From assembly GCF_025685575.1 (NCBI RefSeq), contig NZ_JAGSYD010000003.1, positions 434,001-498,000 on the forward strand: DNA of 64,000 nucleotides, in the 5' to 3' direction. Every line of letters begins with the position of its first letter. Position 1 is the first letter of the stretch. This DNA comes from Granulicella cerasi (GTDB lineage: Bacteria; Acidobacteriota; Terriglobia; Terriglobales; Acidobacteriaceae). Shown here in pieces: positions 1 through 9,700 of this stretch. The notes beneath the pieces were generated by a model. The model had not been told where the DNA came from. It did no database searches and worked only from the letters and a program-made list of their open reading frames with translations. A program made the position numbers and the translations under genes.

Positions 1-125
1 CGCATACGCTGCTTGCGTTCCACCTCGTCGCGCTCGAACTCCCACGCGGTTTCGAAGAGGTCCTGCAACAACACCACGTCCATCAACTGCTTGACGCTCA
101 ACACATGCTGAAGCTTCTCAGCCAT
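1..125 (-). CDS. pyrB: Aspartate carbamoyltransferase, N-terminal fragment
   Basis: Only the first 41 codons are in the window; the gene runs off the left edge. It would make carbamoyl-aspartate, the second step of UMP synthesis. The visible residues (MAEKLQHVLSVKQLMDVVLL, then LFETAWEFERDEVERKQRM) resemble the start of ATCases, which open with a HxLSV-type strand and a helix before the carbamoyl-phosphate site; the catalytic motifs are not visible. The ATG overlaps the end of pyrC by 8 bp (ATGGCTGA), so the two are almost surely translationally coupled. The identification rests mainly on the operon context and could be wrong. Confidence 0.6.
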   Translation of the reverse strand, partial: MAEKLQHVLSVKQLMDVVLLQDLFETAWEFERDEVERKQRM

Positions 126-1356
126 TCGCAAACACCTTTCCGCGCAGCACCGTCGCGCGCACGCTGCCGGGGAACGTGAATCCCTCAAACGGGCTCCACG
201 CACACTTCGTCTTCACACTCTCGCGCGTCACCGCGTAAGGCGTCTTCAAATCAAGCACCGTCAGCGAACCCGTGTACCCCGGCGCAAGCTGACCAAATCC
301 CTCGCCCAATTCCTTCGGCAGAAACTCGCGCACAAAGCGCCCGGGGTTCGATGCAAACACACGGCAGATCGTCTGCGCATCGTAGTTGTGTTCGGCCATC
401 AACCACGTCGCAAACGCACCAAGCGTATCGAGGTGCGGCACACCGCTGTGGCCCACCAGCTTCTCTTCATGCGTGTGCGGCGCATGGTCCGTCGCCACGT
501 AATCGATGTCGCCACGACGCAGCGCTTCAATCATCGCAAGCCGATCTTCCGGCGCACGCAGCGGAGGATTCATCTGCAGCCAAATGTGGTTCTCCGGCGT
601 GATGTGCGAGATATCGAAGAAGAGATGATGCGGCGTAACCTCAGCCGTCACGCGCACACCGCGCTGCTTCGCCGCAAGAATCATCGGCAGCCCATCGCGC
701 GTGGAGTAATGGCAAAGCTTGCCTTGCAACTCGTACTGCTCAATCAATCGCAACGCCAACGCCGTTGCCGAAACCTCCGCCTTCGCCGGCCGACGCTCTT
801 CATGCGTCGGCTCGTTGCGATGCTCGTCCATGATGATTGGGTCTTCGCAATGGAAACTCACGTTCTTGCCGCGATAGCGCGCAATCGCCTGCTCAAGCTC
901 CTCCGCATTCGTGAAGAAGAGATCGCCTACCGAAGGCCCCATGAACGCCTTATACGGCACATGCCGCGTGAGCGGTTGCGTCGTCGGGCCGATGCCCGCA
1001 TAGAGCGTCACATGCACATCGCTCTTCCGCGTCAGCTCGCGCTTCTGCTCCCAAAGCTCATCATTCACCGGCGCGATCACGTTGTTCGGCATGTCCGCGA
1101 CCTGCACCACTCCACCGTGTACCGCAGCTGCAGACGCCGTCGTGAAGTCTTCCTTGTACATCTGCTTGCCGCTCGCATCTTCGCGCGCGTGGATGTGAAT
1201 ATCGCCGAAGCCCGGGAAGATCAAGCACCCCGTCGTGTCGATATCGCTCTCGCCGCGCATTTCTTCTACTGCCGTGATGAGGCCCGTCGCATCATCGATG
1301 ACGACCGCGCCCTGCCAAACCCTCTCTTCCGAAACCAGCGTGCCTTCAACGCGCAT
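118..1356 (-). CDS. pyrC: Dihydroorotase
   Basis: A 412-residue amidohydrolase of normal length that cyclises carbamoyl-aspartate to dihydroorotate. The metal-binding HxH lies in GDIHIHARED (His54, His56), the substrate segment NPPLRAPEDR follows the His-rich TPHHLFF stretch, and VATDHAPHTHEEK carries the catalytic Asp and is a hallmark of type I dihydroorotases. The start ATG lies 11 bp inside the end of pyrF and the stop overlaps the following pyrB start, so the gene is embedded in a compact polycistron. The protein is cytoplasmic, with no signal peptide. Certainty is high for the family and for its pathway role, because every neighbour belongs to pyrimidine synthesis. Confidence 0.95.
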   Translation of the reverse strand: MRVEGTLVSEERVWQGAVVIDDATGLITAVEEMRGESDIDTTGCLIFPGFGDIHIHAREDASGKQMYKEDFTTASAAAVHGGVVQVADMPNNVIAPVNDELWEQKRELTRKSDVHVTLYAGIGPTTQPLTRHVPYKAFMGPSVGDLFFTNAEELEQAIARYRGKNVSFHCEDPIIMDEHRNEPTHEERRPAKAEVSATALALRLIEQYELQGKLCHYSTRDGLPMILAAKQRGVRVTAEVTPHHLFFDISHITPENHIWLQMNPPLRAPEDRLAMIEALRRGDIDYVATDHAPHTHEEKLVGHSGVPHLDTLGAFATWLMAEHNYDAQTICRVFASNPGRFVREFLPKELGEGFGQLAPGYTGSLTVLDLKTPYAVTRESVKTKCAWSPFEGFTFPGSVRATVLRGKVFANG

Positions 1357-2152
1357 GCGTCACCTTCCGAGCTTCTTCAATCTCTTCGTACACAGACGTT
1401 GCGGCAGCATGCGGATCTTGCGCAAAGATGATGCCGCGCGAACTCGCGATCATCAGCCCACCACCGCGCGCATCCAGCCCTGCATCGACAACAGCCTTCA
1501 CATCGCCACCCTGCGCGCCGATGCCCGGCACCAGCAGCGGCAACTCCGGCGCGACTGCGCGGATCGCACGCATCTCATCCGGCCACGTCGCGCCCACAAC
1601 CAACGCACAGTTGCCGCGCGTGTTCCACGTCTCCGCCACCTGCCGCGCCATGTGCTTCCACAGCGGATCACCGTTCACCACCAGGTCCTGCAACTCGCCG
1701 GCTCCGGGGTTCGACGTGCGGCAGAGCACGATCGACAACTTGTCTTCGCGATCGAGAAAAGGCGAAAGCGCCTCGCTGCCGAGATACGGATGCAGCGTGA
1801 TCGCATCGAAGCCCATCGCATCAAAGACCGACTCGACATATCCGCGGTTCGTGTTGCCAATGTCCGCACGCTTCGCATCGCAGATCGTCACCGCATCCGG
1901 CGCCACCGCGCGCAGATACTCCACCGTCTGCTCCATCTCACGCACGCCCTGCGCGCCACGAGCCTCATAGAACGCCGCGTTCAGCTTGTACGATCCCGCA
2001 TACTCGCGCGTCGCATCGATCACATATCGGTTGAACGCCAACTGCGGCTCTGCCTGCGCGCGAAAACTCTCCGGCAAGGCCGCCAAATCAGGATCAAGTC
2101 CTACGCACAGCAACGATCCATTGCGCTCATACTTCGCCAGCACAGGGTTCAT
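1346..2152 (-). CDS. pyrF: Orotidine 5'-phosphate decarboxylase (class 2 type)
   Basis: 268 residues. It decarboxylates OMP to UMP, the last step of the pathway. The catalytic Asp/Lys network is visible as DAKRADIGNT (Asp92, Lys94, Asp97), with GLDPDL near the N-terminus and LVPGIGAQGGD near the end as phosphate-binding loop. The wording LDPDLAALP and the long helical insert (FNRYVIDATREYAGSYKLN) are typical of the longer class 2 subfamily. I chose the ATG at 2152 because it forms an ATGA overlap with the pyrE stop and starts right before the conserved core; the reading frame stays open further upstream but encodes an Arg-rich shadow of pyrE. Certain at family level. Confidence 0.94.
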   Translation of the reverse strand: MNPVLAKYERNGSLLCVGLDPDLAALPESFRAQAEPQLAFNRYVIDATREYAGSYKLNAAFYEARGAQGVREMEQTVEYLRAVAPDAVTICDAKRADIGNTNRGYVESVFDAMGFDAITLHPYLGSEALSPFLDREDKLSIVLCRTSNPGAGELQDLVVNGDPLWKHMARQVAETWNTRGNCALVVGATWPDEMRAIRAVAPELPLLVPGIGAQGGDVKAVVDAGLDARGGGLMIASSRGIIFAQDPHAAATSVYEEIEEARKVTHAR

Positions 2153-2775
2153 GCGCGCGCACTCCACGCACGCGGATTTTGCAGCCACTCCGTCACCGCA
2201 GCCGCGTCTTCCGCGTTCACGCGGTGTGCAGCTTTCGCCTCTTCCAGCACTTCCGCAAAGTTCGTCAGTGCATGCAGCTTCACGCCCGCCTCGCGGAACT
2301 TCTCTTCCGCTTCTGCGAAGCCATAGCTGATGATCGCGAAGCAATCGCTGCACTCCGCGCCTTCGGCACGCAGCATCTCGATCGCGGCCTGCGAACTCAT
2401 GCCTGTCGTCACAAGGTCTTCGACGAGCACGACACGCTTGCCTGCAACGTCGCCGCCTTCAACCAGCTTCTTCGTACCATGGTCCTTCGCCTGCTTACGC
2501 ACAAAGACACTCGGCTTACTCGTCGCAAAGCCCAACGCAGCCGAGTGCGGAATGCCCGCAGCCTCGACGCCCGCGATGACATCGCAAGCGATGCCCTCGC
2601 TGACGATCACCTTCGCGAAGCCTTCAATCACCAGCTTCCACTGCGCGGGCCAATAGGGAAAGCGGCGGTTGTCGCAGTACACCGGCGACACGATCCCGCT
2701 CTTGAAAGTGATCGGCGACTGCGCGCAGAAACCCGCCGCGCCAATCTCCAGAATTGCCTGAGCGATCTCTCTCAC
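2149..2775 (-). CDS. pyrE: Orotate phosphoribosyltransferase
   Basis: 208 residues, the usual size. It joins orotate and PRPP to give OMP. The PRPP-binding signature VVLVEDLVTTG lies at residues 115-125, and the N-terminal FKSGIVSPVYCDNRR strand is characteristic of bacterial OPRTs. The catalytic loop Lys/His region is FVRKQAKDHGTKKLVEG (91-107). Its start overlaps the pyrD-like stop by 4 bp and its stop overlaps the pyrF start by 4 bp, so translation is probably coupled through three consecutive genes. Cytoplasmic. Confidence 0.95.
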   Translation of the reverse strand: MREIAQAILEIGAAGFCAQSPITFKSGIVSPVYCDNRRFPYWPAQWKLVIEGFAKVIVSEGIACDVIAGVEAAGIPHSAALGFATSKPSVFVRKQAKDHGTKKLVEGGDVAGKRVVLVEDLVTTGMSSQAAIEMLRAEGAECSDCFAIISYGFAEAEEKFREAGVKLHALTNFAEVLEEAKAAHRVNAEDAAAVTEWLQNPRAWSARA

Positions 2776-3851
2776 GCGCGGGCCTCCTCATTTTCATTCC
2801 AAATTTCTTCGGCCAGCGCAGGGTTCCACATCGCGCCCGTCGCCGACATCACCGCGTCTGCACCGGCTGCGCGATACGCCGCGTAGTCCTCCGCAACCGT
2901 CACACCACCGACGCCGCAGATCTCATAGCTCAGCCCAAGCTCGTCACGCAGACGCGCCAGCTTCTGCACCATCTCAAGACCAGCCCAGCGAATCGACGCA
3001 CCGCACACGCCGCTCATCAGGCGACCTTCGCCCGGCAATGCTTGCTCACCATCGGCCTTGCGAACCTCAGCCGAGATCGTGTTGATCGACGAGATCGCCG
3101 ACACATACGGCCCGATGTTGCGGATCAACTCACGCAGCTTCGTATCGTCCTTGAAGTACGCCACCTTGATCAGCAGGGGCGTTGCGCCAAGCTCTTCACG
3201 AATCGCCTCCACCACCACGCGCGAACGCTCGGTGTCGAAGCACAGCAGGTTCGCCGTGCCTTCATTCGGGCAACTGAAGTTGACTTCAACGGCCTTCACG
3301 CCAGTCTCGAGCATCAATCGCGCGCCGCGGCGGAAGTCTTCGATGTACTCCGTAACGCCACCACCGCGCTCGGGCAGCGTGCCCTGGTAGCTGCCGATCA
3401 CGAGTTGTCCCGGCTTCGCGTAGCGCACGCAATCAGCCAGGTCCGGCTGCCACACGTCGGGCGGCATGGACGGCACACCGAACGAGTTCGTAATCGACAG
3501 CGGCTGCGTGTACTCCTCGCCCGCCGTCAGCTTCACGCCACCTGCAGGCAGGTCGCCCTCCACATGCACCGGCAACACGTTCGGCCATGGATGGCTCTTG
3601 TACGCATGTGTTCGAACAGTCTTGTAAACAGGAAGGTCAAAACCCGTGTCCAGCGCGGCTTTTACATACTTGCCGTTCACCAGCGGCCCGGCAGGAATAC
3701 CGAACGGCTGCCAGACCTTCTCGCCAACAAAAGAAAAGCGCGGCTCGCCCGCGCGTTTCAAAACAGCTGGTTGTTGGAATTCTCCAAAGGGTCCGCGCTC
3801 GTAGTTTTCTTCATACGACAGCAGCGGGTTATACATTGGTTCGTCTAGCAT
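2772..3851 (-). CDS. pyrD: Dihydroorotate dehydrogenase-family FMN protein
   Basis: 359 residues with a TIM-barrel DHODH core. It probably oxidises dihydroorotate to orotate. The segment VEVNFSCPNEG places a Cys (Cys194) at the position of the catalytic base, as in class 1 enzymes (class 2 has Ser), and ICGVGGV plus AGADAVMSATG form the C-terminal FMN phosphate site. The N-terminal 50 residues (YNPLLSYEENYERGPFGEF) are longer than in ordinary class 1A proteins and there is no pyrK electron-transfer partner nearby, so the electron acceptor is unclear. The ATG at 3851 has an AAAGGG ribosome site about 8 nt upstream. It is first of the overlapped pyr genes and lies 24 bp after manA. A related dihydropyrimidine dehydrogenase-like role cannot be excluded. 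Confidence 0.8.
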   Translation of the reverse strand: MLDEPMYNPLLSYEENYERGPFGEFQQPAVLKRAGEPRFSFVGEKVWQPFGIPAGPLVNGKYVKAALDTGFDLPVYKTVRTHAYKSHPWPNVLPVHVEGDLPAGGVKLTAGEEYTQPLSITNSFGVPSMPPDVWQPDLADCVRYAKPGQLVIGSYQGTLPERGGGVTEYIEDFRRGARLMLETGVKAVEVNFSCPNEGTANLLCFDTERSRVVVEAIREELGATPLLIKVAYFKDDTKLRELIRNIGPYVSAISSINTISAEVRKADGEQALPGEGRLMSGVCGASIRWAGLEMVQKLARLRDELGLSYEICGVGGVTVAEDYAAYRAAGADAVMSATGAMWNPALAEEIWNENEEARA

Positions 3852-3875
3852 CCACCACCCTTTACAAGCCTACCA

Positions 3876-4760
3876 CTAGGGTGCGAGGACGCGCATCACC
3901 TTGCCGCCGCTGTGCGCGAGTACCGCATACGACGCGCCTGCCGGCAACACTACAGCCTTGCCCTTCGGCAGATGCATCTGCACATCGCCTTCTTGAGAAC
4001 GAAGCGAGGCTCCCTCATCCAGCGCCACAAGGATCTGCAGCTTGTCCGAAAACTCCAGCTTCGTCTCACCATGCGTGTCGAGCTTAAGTTCGTCCACCGC
4101 GAAGTATTCGCACTCCACCAAACGCGTATACGTCGGGTGCTCGACCGGCTTCGTGAGTCCGGCCTCCGTGCCGGTCTTCGACACAGCCAAACCAGCCTCG
4201 AGATGTAGCTCTCGCGGACGCCCATAGTCGTACAGGCGATAGGTCACGTCGCTGTACTGCTGCGTTTCCAGCACCACCATACCGGGCCCAATCGCATGGA
4301 TCGTACCCGCGTCGACAAACACCAGGTCACCCGCTTTCACCGGCACCATCTGCAGCTTGTCTTCCGCGCGACCCTCGGCAATGGCCGCCCGCAGGTCTTC
4401 GACACGCACACCCGGCTTCAGCCCCAACGCGACCTCTGCGCCCGCATCGGCCTGCATCACATACCAGCACTCCGTCTTGCCACGCGCTTCGTTGATTCGT
4501 TGTGCCTCCGCATCGTTCGGATGCACCTGCACCGAAAGCTTCTCCTTCGGCAGCAGCACCTTCATCAATAGCGGAAACTCCGGCATCAGCTCGCCTAGAG
4601 TCGTGCCCGCGGACTCCCCCTCAGCAATCGTGCATTCAAGCGCGGTGAGCCACACTTCGCCAATCGGCTTACCCGGTTCAGGTTGCGGATAGGGCGCGGG
4701 CAGCTCGCTCGCACCCCAAATCCGCTCCTTGAAAATCGGCTCCAAAACGAATGGCATCAT
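3876..4760 (-). CDS. manA: Mannose-6-phosphate isomerase, class I
   Basis: 294 residues, shorter than the enterobacterial enzyme but normal for the short type I group. It interconverts mannose-6-P and fructose-6-P. KVLLPKEKLSVQVHPNDAEA carries the zinc-binding Gln-x-His, ECWYV follows, and the VFVDAGTIHAIG stretch holds the second His of the cupin site. The start at 4760 (ATGATG) is chosen because GGGGAG lies 10 nt upstream; an in-frame TTG farther upstream would include that ribosome site. The gene lies 50 bp after the secreted amylase and 24 bp before the pyr genes on the same strand, so it could share a transcript with either. Cytoplasmic zinc enzyme. Confidence 0.88.
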   Translation of the reverse strand: MMPFVLEPIFKERIWGASELPAPYPQPEPGKPIGEVWLTALECTIAEGESAGTTLGELMPEFPLLMKVLLPKEKLSVQVHPNDAEAQRINEARGKTECWYVMQADAGAEVALGLKPGVRVEDLRAAIAEGRAEDKLQMVPVKAGDLVFVDAGTIHAIGPGMVVLETQQYSDVTYRLYDYGRPRELHLEAGLAVSKTGTEAGLTKPVEHPTYTRLVECEYFAVDELKLDTHGETKLEFSDKLQILVALDEGASLRSQEGDVQMHLPKGKAVVLPAGASYAVLAHSGGKVMRVLAP

Positions 4761-4810
4761 GTTCGATAGACTCCCCGCGCGCAAATTGAAATCACAGAAA
4801 GCCTACTACG

Positions 4811-6694
4811 TCATTCGCAGGGAATCAGTAGCACTTCGTCGGCAGCCAGCGAGAGTTCCATGTCATCCTGCTGCGCACCCACGATCTTCGCGTAGCTCGC
4901 AGCATTCCCCATCAGCGGCTTGCCCAGCTTGCAACCCATCATCCAGGTGGAATCAATCGGCACAGTGCGCTTTTCCGCTGCACCACGGTGCAGCACTACC
5001 AGCATCTTCGCTGCGCCCTTGGCAGTGCCGCACGCGTCCGGGTTGGCCGCACGCGCGGTATCGCGGAAGTACACCAGCGTGTTGTCGTCGGACTCAAGAA
5101 TCTGCTCCGCACCGCACGCCAACGCAGGCTCGCTCGTGTGCAGATGCGCTAGTTCGCTTGTAAACGCAAACATGCGCTGCTGCTCTTCGTTACGACCCTT
5201 CGCGGTGAATGCCGTCGCCGTGCTCGCAGGAAAGCCACCGGGAAAATCACGACGATTGTCCGGATCATCCTTGCCGCGCATCGCGATTTCGTCGCCCGAA
5301 TAGAGCTGCGGCATACCGCGCGTGGTGAAGACATACGCCTGCGCCAAACGCATCGCCGCTTCACTCGGAGCCTCTTCGCGGAAGCGCGACGTGTCGTGGT
5401 TGCCAATGAACATCGGCAGCCGCTCCGGGTGCGGAAAGAGATTGTCGTAAGACAACACATCATTCAGCTTGCCCATCGGCTTGCCCTTTAGAAACACCTC
5501 GCGCACAGCAAAGTACGTCGGAAAATCAAACGGCGTATCCAGGCCGGTATCTGGTCCCACACGCGTAACGCCGCCAGCATACGAAGACGTGAATACCGGA
5601 TCTGCCGAAAACGTCTCACCCACCGTAGTCAGGTGCGGAAAAATCTCACGCAATGTTGCATGGAAGTCATGCCAGAACGAACGCTCCACGTAGGGATACG
5701 TGTCGATGCGCAAACCATCCGCACTGGTCTTCTCCACCCACCAGATAGCGTTCTGTCGCAGGTACTGTGCCACTGCTGGGCTCGTCGTATTCAAGTCCGG
5801 CAACGCATTGGCGAACCACCCTTGCAGCGTCGCGCGCCTTTCACGTTCGCTGGCGTGAGGATTGATGAGCGCAGTGAAGTCGCTCTCCGCTTCCTCATGG
5901 TCCGCCTTCGTGCCGTGGAACCAGTCCGGCGCCGGAGGATCATTCAACCACGGATTCGCCGGCCCGACGTGGTTCGGCACCGTGTCCAGCACATACTTCA
6001 TGTGGTGCTGATGCAGGGTCGCTACCAGGATCTGCAGGTCTTCCAGCGAGCCATAGTGCTCGTCCACGCGATACATGTCCGTCGCGCCATAGCCGTGATA
6101 GCTCATCGGACCATGGTTCTCATACACAGGCGTCGTCCACACCGTGGTCACGCCGAGCTTCTGCAAGTAATCAATATGCTGTTGCACGCCGCGCAGATCG
6201 CCGCCATGCCACCCACGCGACTTTGCGAGCTCTGCCTTCGCGTCCGCCGATGACACATCCGCATTTGCGTGCTCGCCATCGTTCTTCAGGTCACCGTCTG
6301 CAAATCGATCGGTCATGATGAGGTACATCACATCGTTCGAGTGGAATCCCGCAAAGCCCGCCGAGTCCGGCTTCTTCTCATCAAAGCGATACGACTTCTC
6401 TGCCTTGCCGCTGGCTCCGCTGGCGGTGATCGCCACCGTCTCTGGATGCGTGGGCGAAGTGCTCAACCACAGTTGAGCATAGTGACCATTCGCGCTCGGC
6501 ACCACGCGCTCAATCCGCAGAGCCGGGTCGCTCAGCGTGAACTGCGCCTGCGCCAGCCCCTCGCCGTACACCAGCAACATCGGCTTCGGCATACTCGCCC
6601 ACCAGTTCGGAGGATCGACCTTGTCAATCTTCACCTGCGCCTGCGCGCCCACAAAAGCAAACCCCACCAACGCCGCACTGAGCCAACGAAACAT
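4811..6694 (-). CDS. Secreted GH13 alpha-amylase / cyclomaltodextrinase-type hydrolase
   Basis: 627 residues with a signal peptide (MFRWLSAALVGFAFVGAQAQ). An N-terminal Ig-like cyclomaltodextrinase domain (about 21-110) is followed by the (beta/alpha)8 barrel from DVMYLIMTDRFADGD. The catalytic residues are visible: nucleophile Asp331 in GLRIDTYPY, acid/base Glu360 in TVGETFS, and transition-state Asp434 in GNHDTSRF; DTVPNHVG is conserved region I. A C-terminal beta domain closes the protein. This is the neopullulanase/SusA-like layout, acting on alpha-1,4-glucans outside the cytoplasm. AGGAG stands 8 nt before the ATG. It lies downstream of a TonB receptor on the same strand, with a terminator between, which fits starch-oligosaccharide use. 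Confidence 0.92.
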   Translation of the reverse strand: MFRWLSAALVGFAFVGAQAQVKIDKVDPPNWWASMPKPMLLVYGEGLAQAQFTLSDPALRIERVVPSANGHYAQLWLSTSPTHPETVAITASGASGKAEKSYRFDEKKPDSAGFAGFHSNDVMYLIMTDRFADGDLKNDGEHANADVSSADAKAELAKSRGWHGGDLRGVQQHIDYLQKLGVTTVWTTPVYENHGPMSYHGYGATDMYRVDEHYGSLEDLQILVATLHQHHMKYVLDTVPNHVGPANPWLNDPPAPDWFHGTKADHEEAESDFTALINPHASERERRATLQGWFANALPDLNTTSPAVAQYLRQNAIWWVEKTSADGLRIDTYPYVERSFWHDFHATLREIFPHLTTVGETFSADPVFTSSYAGGVTRVGPDTGLDTPFDFPTYFAVREVFLKGKPMGKLNDVLSYDNLFPHPERLPMFIGNHDTSRFREEAPSEAAMRLAQAYVFTTRGMPQLYSGDEIAMRGKDDPDNRRDFPGGFPASTATAFTAKGRNEEQQRMFAFTSELAHLHTSEPALACGAEQILESDDNTLVYFRDTARAANPDACGTAKGAAKMLVVLHRGAAEKRTVPIDSTWMMGCKLGKPLMGNAASYAKIVGAQQDDMELSLAADEVLLIPCE

Positions 6695-6730
6695 TGCTAC
6701 AACTCCTGAAAACGATCTCTTACCCTTTGA

Positions 6731-6765
6731 AGAAAAAGCGGCACGACGGAAACCCGTCGTGCCGC
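6731..6765 (-). terminator. Rho-independent terminator after the TonB receptor gene
   Basis: A perfect 12-bp stem (GCGGCACGACGG with its complement, 6738-6749 and 6754-6765) closes a 4-nt loop. On the minus strand it is followed by TTTTTCT. It lies 23 bp after the receptor stop and before the amylase gene, so the amylase is expressed by read-through or by its own promoter in 6695-6737. Confidence 0.85.
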
Positions 6766-6788
6766 TGTTGTTGAGGATGCGTTGTGAG

Positions 6789-9700
6789 TTAGAAGCTCAG
6801 ACGGAAGCCAAGCTCCACTTCGCGCTGCGACTCGTAGCGGATACCGCTGATCGTGCCGAAGCCACCGACATTGTTGACTGAAGAGACCACATAGTTCGCG
6901 CCAGAAGTCGCTCCATCATGAATGGTCGCGTCCGGGTTGCTGAACTGCGGGTGGTTGAACAGGTTGAACGCCTGCGCACGGAACTCCGCATTCACGCGCT
7001 GCGTGATGTGGAAGCCTTTGAACGCCGACAGGTCGAGATCGTTGTACCCCGGACCGTAGTACTTGTTGCGCGAGATGTTACCCACACGAGCGTATCCACC
7101 AGCAGCCGATGTCGGCGGCGTCGTGAACGTTCCGGTGAAGTACACCAGGTTGGTGGTGGCAGAGCTCGAACCGCCGAGGCGATGACGAGCCGCCGGCTGA
7201 TACGAGAGCACATCAGGACGATTGTCCGAGAGGTTATTGGCTCCAGAGGTCGAGAAGTCAAACGGAGATCCGCTCTGCAGGGTGTACAGCGGGTTGACCT
7301 GCCATCCGCCGATAATCTCGTCGATGTACCAGGGAACGTTCGCACCGAACTTCTGGCCGCGGCCGAAAGGCAGTTTGTACGTTGCGCTGGCAACGAAAGA
7401 GTGACGGATGTCCTGCTCCGAGTTTCCGTAATTGTCGCGGAAGTCAGGCTGACCATTCGAGTTGATTTGAATACGACCCGAGCCGTTGCCCGAACCATTG
7501 GAGTTGTCCAGAGTATGCGACCACGTGTAGGCGCCGGTCAGCGTCAGACCGTTCGGCATGTTACGCGTTACACCCATCTGCAGACCGCTGTAGTTGGACG
7601 ACCCGCAAGCACAAGCCTCGGTGATCGTTCCACGAGTCGGGTAGTAGGCTCCACCGACGGTGCTTGCCTGACCATTACCGCCAAGGTACGGATTGTTCGC
7701 GTTGAACCAGGTCATCAGATGCTGCGAGGTGGTGCCCACATACGACGCCGTTACCGACGTGTAGCGGTCAACCGCCTGCTGAACCTGCAGATTGAACTGC
7801 TGAATCTGGCTGTTCTGGTTGTTCGGTAGAACAGCGATCACCGTCGCCGTTCCAGGGTTCGCCAGCAGCGCAGCGGAAGGCTGTGCCGACGGCAAGGGAA
7901 GTGCCGATTGAGCAGCGCTCGAGTTATTCGTGTTTTGAGCTACCTGGCCCGTCAGCGTCACACGATAGCCCTGTGTTGCCAAGTAGCTATAGGTTCCGTT
8001 GTAGCCGGGGTTGTTCGAGAGCTGGTTGCCTACACCACCGCGATCGAGGAAGTAGAAGATGCCGTAGCCACCACGAATTGCGGTCTTGCCGTTGCCGAAA
8101 ACGTCATAAGCAAATCCGATACGCGGTGCAACATTGTTCTTGTCCGTGTTGACCAGCGAACGGGAGTGCCCGTTCTGGCCAGCTGCGAACAATGTGCCTG
8201 ACGCGATGTCGTAGTTCGCCTGATTGTTATTCGACTCATACGGTGACGTGTAGATGTCATACCGCACTCCGATGTTCAGCGTCAGGCGCGGAGTGATCTT
8301 CCAGTCGTCCTGAACATAGAAGCCATCTTCGATGCTCTTCGTGTAGAAGAAGTTCGATGCCGGCCCGATGACATAGTCCGTGAAGCCCGAGACCAGTTCC
8401 GAGGTCTCATAGCCGGTGAAGCGGCCAGTGCCAGGATAGTTGGGTCCGCCAATCTGGAAGAAGCCCTTTCCATCGTTGCCCTGAAAGAAGTCCACTTCAC
8501 GGTTGATGAAGTTGACACCGAACTTGATGGTGTGGCTCTTGTGGATCCACGTCAGCGAGTCTGCAAACTGCATCGTGTGCTGCGGTACGGTGTAGGGACC
8601 GCCATCACCGGTGTATTCGATCTCCGAGGAGCTGCCACCAATCAGAGCGCCGCCACTGGTGAGAGCATTGCGGTTTGCATTGACGATGCCGAGAGCTGAC
8701 GATACGTTCGTCCCAAAGAAGGGCGGAATGTATCCGTAGATATCCTTGTTGTAACCGAAGCGAAATTCGTTGACCAGATTCGAAGTGAAGACGCGGGTAT
8801 AACCGAATGCACCGCCGCGAGGACGCGTCACATTGTTACCCGAGCCGTATCCAGCAGGCAGCTTCGAAAATTCACTGTTGATCGGATTGTCGTCCTGCGC
8901 ATAGCTGAAACGGACAAAGAACGCGTCCTTTGCAGTTGCGTGGTAGTCAATACGAGCGTCGAAGTCGTTATAGTTCAGCAGCGAGCTACGCACGGTGTAG
9001 AAATTCTGCAGAACGCCCGCGCGAGTGGGAAGGTCATAGGCGTTGAAATAGTTAATCGCCGCCGTGTTCTGGCGGTTCGCCGGAATGACGTTCGGTGCAG
9101 CAACGGTTCCGAACTGGGCGCACGTTGCGGGATCAAAGATCGCACCGTTATCCACGCTGGCATTCAACTGAGCCTGTGTCGTGACTGTAAGACCGTGCAC
9201 TGTCGTGTACGCGCCGCACCCGGTCAGCGAAGAGGTCGGCAACGTGGTCGTCCCCAATCCGAGGAGTTCGCCGAAATCTCCGGTCCTCATCCTTGCGGTG
9301 GGAACCGTGACAAAACCAGCAGACTGAGGAAGCTTCGCGCGCTGCCCCTGATAGTCAGCGAAGAAGAAGAGCTTGTCCTTGAAGATCGGGAATCCGATGC
9401 TACCGCCAAAAGTCTTCTTTTGAAACGCAGGCTTCGCGGAAGTCGGCGAGAAGTAGCTGGGGTTCGCATCGAACGCCGCTGAACGGTATAGACCGAAAGC
9501 GGAACCGTGAATCTGGTTCGTTCCCGACTTGATCGACGTGTTCACAATCGCACCACCGGCGCGGCCAAATTCTGCCGGAGCGACCGATGTATTGACACGG
9601 AACTCCTGCACCGCTTCAGGCGGAGCGAAGAAGATGATCGTGTTCACCAATGCGTCGTTGTTGTCCACGCCGTCGAGCAGGAAGTTGTTCGCCTGCTGGC

